From contig NZ_CP086727.1 in NCBI RefSeq assembly GCF_020906275.1, positions 496,001-560,000 on the forward strand: 64,000 nt of DNA, in the 5' to 3' direction. A program made the position numbers and the translations under genes. The stretch comes from Parasphingorhabdus litoris DSM 22379 (GTDB lineage: Bacteria > Pseudomonadota > Alphaproteobacteria > Sphingomonadales > Sphingomonadaceae). Position 1 is the first letter of the stretch. Each line of letters starts with the position of its first letter. The notes under the pieces were generated by a model. The model was given only the letters and a program-made list of their open reading frames with translations. It was not told where the DNA came from and did no database searches. Below, in pieces: positions 61,684 to 64,000 of this stretch.

Positions 61684-63300
61684 TCAAAAGCGGAATGGGA
61701 TCCTGGCGACAATACTGACATCTGGCGCATCCTCGGTCACTCCGAACTGGAAGCCGAGATTCATCGACTGTTTTTCACTGAGGCGGTATGACATGCCAAA
61801 GTTCAGCGATCCGACCTGAATGTCATTGCTCTCCTGCAATGTGTCGCCAAGCTCAGTTTTGGTAGAGAATATATAGTTGTGGCGATAGCCGAGCGAAAAG
61901 GAGAAGCGCGGGTTGAGCGCAAAGCCAAAGCCGACGCTTGCGTTGATCGCATCACCAGGGTCGACCTTGCCGACAAACACATCGCCGACAACTCTGTCAA
62001 TGTCGCGTTCGATATTCCACAAATAGCCGGTACCACCATAGATTACGACGGGATCAGAGGGCAGCAGGAAGCTGATGCTCGGTTGGACACCCCAGAAGCC
62101 GGAACCGGTTGCCAGCCCGGTGGCAACGCCAAACTCGTCAAACGGGATCTCATAGGGACTGGTACCGGTATCGGTTTTGACGCGCAGACCCGCGACCCAG
62201 ATCGGGCTTTGTGGTTTGGGCCGGTTTAGCTGATAGCGCAACGATATTTCCGCGTCGCCGATACCGGTTTCTTCCAGACCAACCTCGCGGGTAATTTGTT
62301 CGTCGCGCTGTTGAACAACCTGAATCCGGTCCTTGCGGTAGAGCAGGGGAACACGGCCTTCAATCTCCAAACGGTTGGTCAGGCCATAGCGCATCGCAAA
62401 TGTTCCGACGATTGTATCGCGGTCGGCATCACTTGCTTCAATTGCACCAATCTGAATGCCGGGGATCAGTTCTATGCCCCGGAAAACCAGGCGATTTGTC
62501 GATGAACGCGTATATTCAATAGAAGGGTCAAGGACAAACTGCCCCCGCGGTGTTAGCACACCCTGTCCTTCGGGCACCGCTTCGACTTTCTGTTCGATGT
62601 TATTGGCTTCCGGCGGCGCTTCGCCAACGGGCCCTTCCGGCATGGTCAATTCATCATCTGGGGTTGTACCAATTTGTACAGCCGCCGTTTCTACCTGGCT
62701 GCGCTGAATGCCTGCGCCCCGTATTTGCGACAGCGCAAATGGACTTTCAACCGGAGCGGCCGCACGGACGAGTTGATTGTGCAGCTCAAGCTGTTTGATC
62801 TTGTCGCTTTGCGATTGGATCAAGGCATTCTGACTGGCGATCAGCTTCTTCTGCTCCGATAGTTCGGATTGAATAGCCTGCAACGCTGCGGTGATATTGC
62901 TTGTGTCTTGATCTGTTACTTTTGATGTCTGCTTTTTGGCTGGTGGTTGCGTTGTTGCCATTTCGCGTGCCGGTGGTCGTTTATCCTGTACTTTTTCGGC
63001 TGGGTGTTCTGGGACAAGAGGCTGAGCTGCCGGCGGTTGTTTGGTCGGCGCAACCGCCAATGTCATAGGTAGCTTTTTCGATTCCTCCTTCTGTTGCAGA
63101 ACCGGTGAACGGACGGCCTTGAGCCGAGCCAAGATTCGCGCGGTTTCGGCTTCTGCTTCCGTTGCGGTCAATGCAGGAGCAGGGCGGATTTGGTCATTTT
63201 TTGTTTCGCCCTTTGTGGCTGCTGTTGCTCCACCGCCATATAGCGTTGCGACAGGAAGAACGATCAAGGCGGTTATGGGGGTTAAACGATGTCTAGTCAT
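61684..63300 (-). CDS. Coiled-coil outer-membrane beta-barrel exporter (FapF-like)
   Basis: Protein of 538 aa. Signal peptide (PITALIVLPVATLYGGGATA), a Pro/Lys/Glu-rich linker, a heptad coiled coil at about 134-178 (QAIQSELSEQKKLIASQNAL), a plug-like segment, then a beta-barrel from about 251 (GVLTPRGQFVLDPSIEYTRS) to the final IPFRF. The order signal-coiled coil-plug-barrel and the GVLTPRG start of the barrel match the FapF amyloid exporter and the Phenol_MetA_deg-type transporter family. It would form a trimeric pore gated by the periplasmic coiled coil. It is 2.3 kb from the C39 operon, on the other strand. Other outer-membrane channel roles cannot be excluded. Confidence 0.82.
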   Translation of the reverse strand: MTRHRLTPITALIVLPVATLYGGGATAATKGETKNDQIRPAPALTATEAEAETARILARLKAVRSPVLQQKEESKKLPMTLAVAPTKQPPAAQPLVPEHPAEKVQDKRPPAREMATTQPPAKKQTSKVTDQDTSNITAALQAIQSELSEQKKLIASQNALIQSQSDKIKQLELHNQLVRAAAPVESPFALSQIRGAGIQRSQVETAAVQIGTTPDDELTMPEGPVGEAPPEANNIEQKVEAVPEGQGVLTPRGQFVLDPSIEYTRSSTNRLVFRGIELIPGIQIGAIEASDADRDTIVGTFAMRYGLTNRLEIEGRVPLLYRKDRIQVVQQRDEQITREVGLEETGIGDAEISLRYQLNRPKPQSPIWVAGLRVKTDTGTSPYEIPFDEFGVATGLATGSGFWGVQPSISFLLPSDPVVIYGGTGYLWNIERDIDRVVGDVFVGKVDPGDAINASVGFGFALNPRFSFSLGYRHNYIFSTKTELGDTLQESNDIQVGSLNFGMSYRLSEKQSMNLGFQFGVTEDAPDVSIVARIPFRF

Positions 63301-63335
63301 GGGGGTTCTCCGGGCATGCTTTCACATGCAAATTT

Positions 63336-63998
63336 CTAAGCGGCGGATAGTTCGCCAAGGCAAAGTTCTGCTGCTGGGTGAATGTCGGATTCTGGATCGG
63401 CTGTGAGGCTATCCTGATACTCGCCAGCAAGGCGGCACAGACCGGCATTGTTGATGATCAGGACAGAGTCGCGACCGTTGACCTCTATCAGTCCGCGGCG
63501 GGCAAGGTCTGTGAATGTCCTGCTAACCGTGTGCACCGTAAGGCCAAGGAAATCGGCTATGTCACTCCGCGACATCGGAACGAAGATGTTGGGATCATCA
63601 TTGGCCTGCTGTTTCAGGCAAAGCAGGAAAGCAGCCAGTTTTTCGGTGGCCGTCCTATGCCCTATGATGAACAAATAGCGCTGCGCCGTCGACATTGCGC
63701 GAAACAAGATCGAAACCGCCTCGTCCAATTGTGGCTTTGGCGTGGAATCATCGGTGATATCGCCGACCCGGTAACAGCGCACAACCACATCCGTGACCGC
63801 TTCTGCTGCTGTACCATAGGTACCATGGTCGGCTCCGAAAACGTCGCCGCTGAAGAAAAAACCAGTCAGATGGCGATGGCCATCCATATGAAAGCGGCAT
63901 GTGCGAACAGTACCCTGCACGACTTCATACCAGCGTGTGGCTTTTTGTCCTTCGTCAAATATTAGTTGGCCCGCACGAAACCTTAATGTGGTCGAGCG
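63336..63998 (-). CDS. Crp/Fnr-family regulator (5' end beyond window)
   Basis: The frame extends to the right edge, so the first residues are missing. The cyclic-nucleotide-binding-like jelly roll is seen (TTLRFRAGQLIFDEGQKATR; FFFSGDVFGAD), then the dimer helix and a Crp/Fnr helix-turn-helix (MSRSDIADFLGLTVHTVSRT, FTDLARRGLIEV). The recognition helix with TVSR resembles the FNR/FixK branch. No N-terminal Fe-S cysteine cluster can be judged because the start is missing. It lies 35 bp upstream of the barrel gene on the same strand and may be co-transcribed with it. Confidence 0.88.
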   Translation of the reverse strand, partial: RSTTLRFRAGQLIFDEGQKATRWYEVVQGTVRTCRFHMDGHRHLTGFFFSGDVFGADHGTYGTAAEAVTDVVVRCYRVGDITDDSTPKPQLDEAVSILFRAMSTAQRYLFIIGHRTATEKLAAFLLCLKQQANDDPNIFVPMSRSDIADFLGLTVHTVSRTFTDLARRGLIEVNGRDSVLIINNAGLCRLAGEYQDSLTADPESDIHPAAELCLGELSAA

Positions 63999-64000
63999 CA

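Noticed and set aside
63378-63965. 195-codon plus-strand frame at the right end
   Set aside because: It is antisense to a convincing Crp/Fnr regulator with a helix-turn-helix.

Overview
The window looks like a chromosomal segment of an alphaproteobacterium of the order Sphingomonadales (Sphingorhabdus/Parasphingorhabdus/Sphingopyxis-like). The grounds are moderate GC, four large TonB-dependent receptors, an Entner-Doudoroff glucose operon, a Rieske/acyl-CoA dehydrogenase catabolic island and a LuxR solo. This assignment is inference from gene content; no rRNA or other taxonomic marker is present. I saw no tRNA, rRNA, CRISPR array, transposase or phage gene.

Layout. 1-3.8 kb: two TonB-dependent receptors, the first cut by the left edge. 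3.8-7.8 kb: exported proteins (Tat amine oxidase, Tat alpha/beta hydrolase, two unknown secreted proteins), with the palindrome TTGTCCGGACAA in two promoters. 7.8-34.9 kb: a catabolic island in several divergent operons. It holds acyl-CoA ligase, Rieske oxygenase, thioesterase, GST-VOC-ThuA-SDR, LuxR solo, a 2-oxoacid dehydrogenase E1 pair with a free-standing lipoyl protein, a lactonase-like metallohydrolase, three acyl-CoA dehydrogenases, two zinc-less MDR reductases, an OB-fold protein plus thiolase, a limonene-epoxide-hydrolase-like protein, four SDRs and a TonB receptor. A ketosteroid isomerase with all three catalytic residues (Tyr14, Asp38, Asp99) suggests that steroid-like or polycyclic substrates are degraded here. 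35-39.3 kb: nucleoside transporter, CDP-alcohol phosphatidyltransferase, and a TVP38-flavin disulfide reductase fusion. 39.5-48.7 kb: a LacI regulator followed by sugar transporter, zwf, pgl, edd, glk and eda, with convergent aldose epimerase. Three near-identical palindromes upstream of lacI, the transporter and zwf form a likely regulon. 49.4-53.4 kb: an ECF sigma/FecR/STN-type TonB receptor surface-signalling cassette. 53.5-56.6 kb: an autotransporter.

56.9-64 kb is the most unusual part. A four-gene operon encodes an Asn-rich secreted protein, two secreted proteins with a Sec signal peptide followed by a bacteriocin-type double-glycine leader, and between them a periplasmic C39 cysteine peptidase with an intact Gln/Cys/His/Asp set and no ABC transporter. 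Nearby are a stand-alone LuxR DNA-binding domain, a winged-helix/hydrolase fusion regulator, a coiled-coil outer-membrane barrel resembling FapF, and a Crp/Fnr regulator cut by the right edge. I propose this as a Fap-like but distinct surface-protein or amyloid export system with two-step leader processing.
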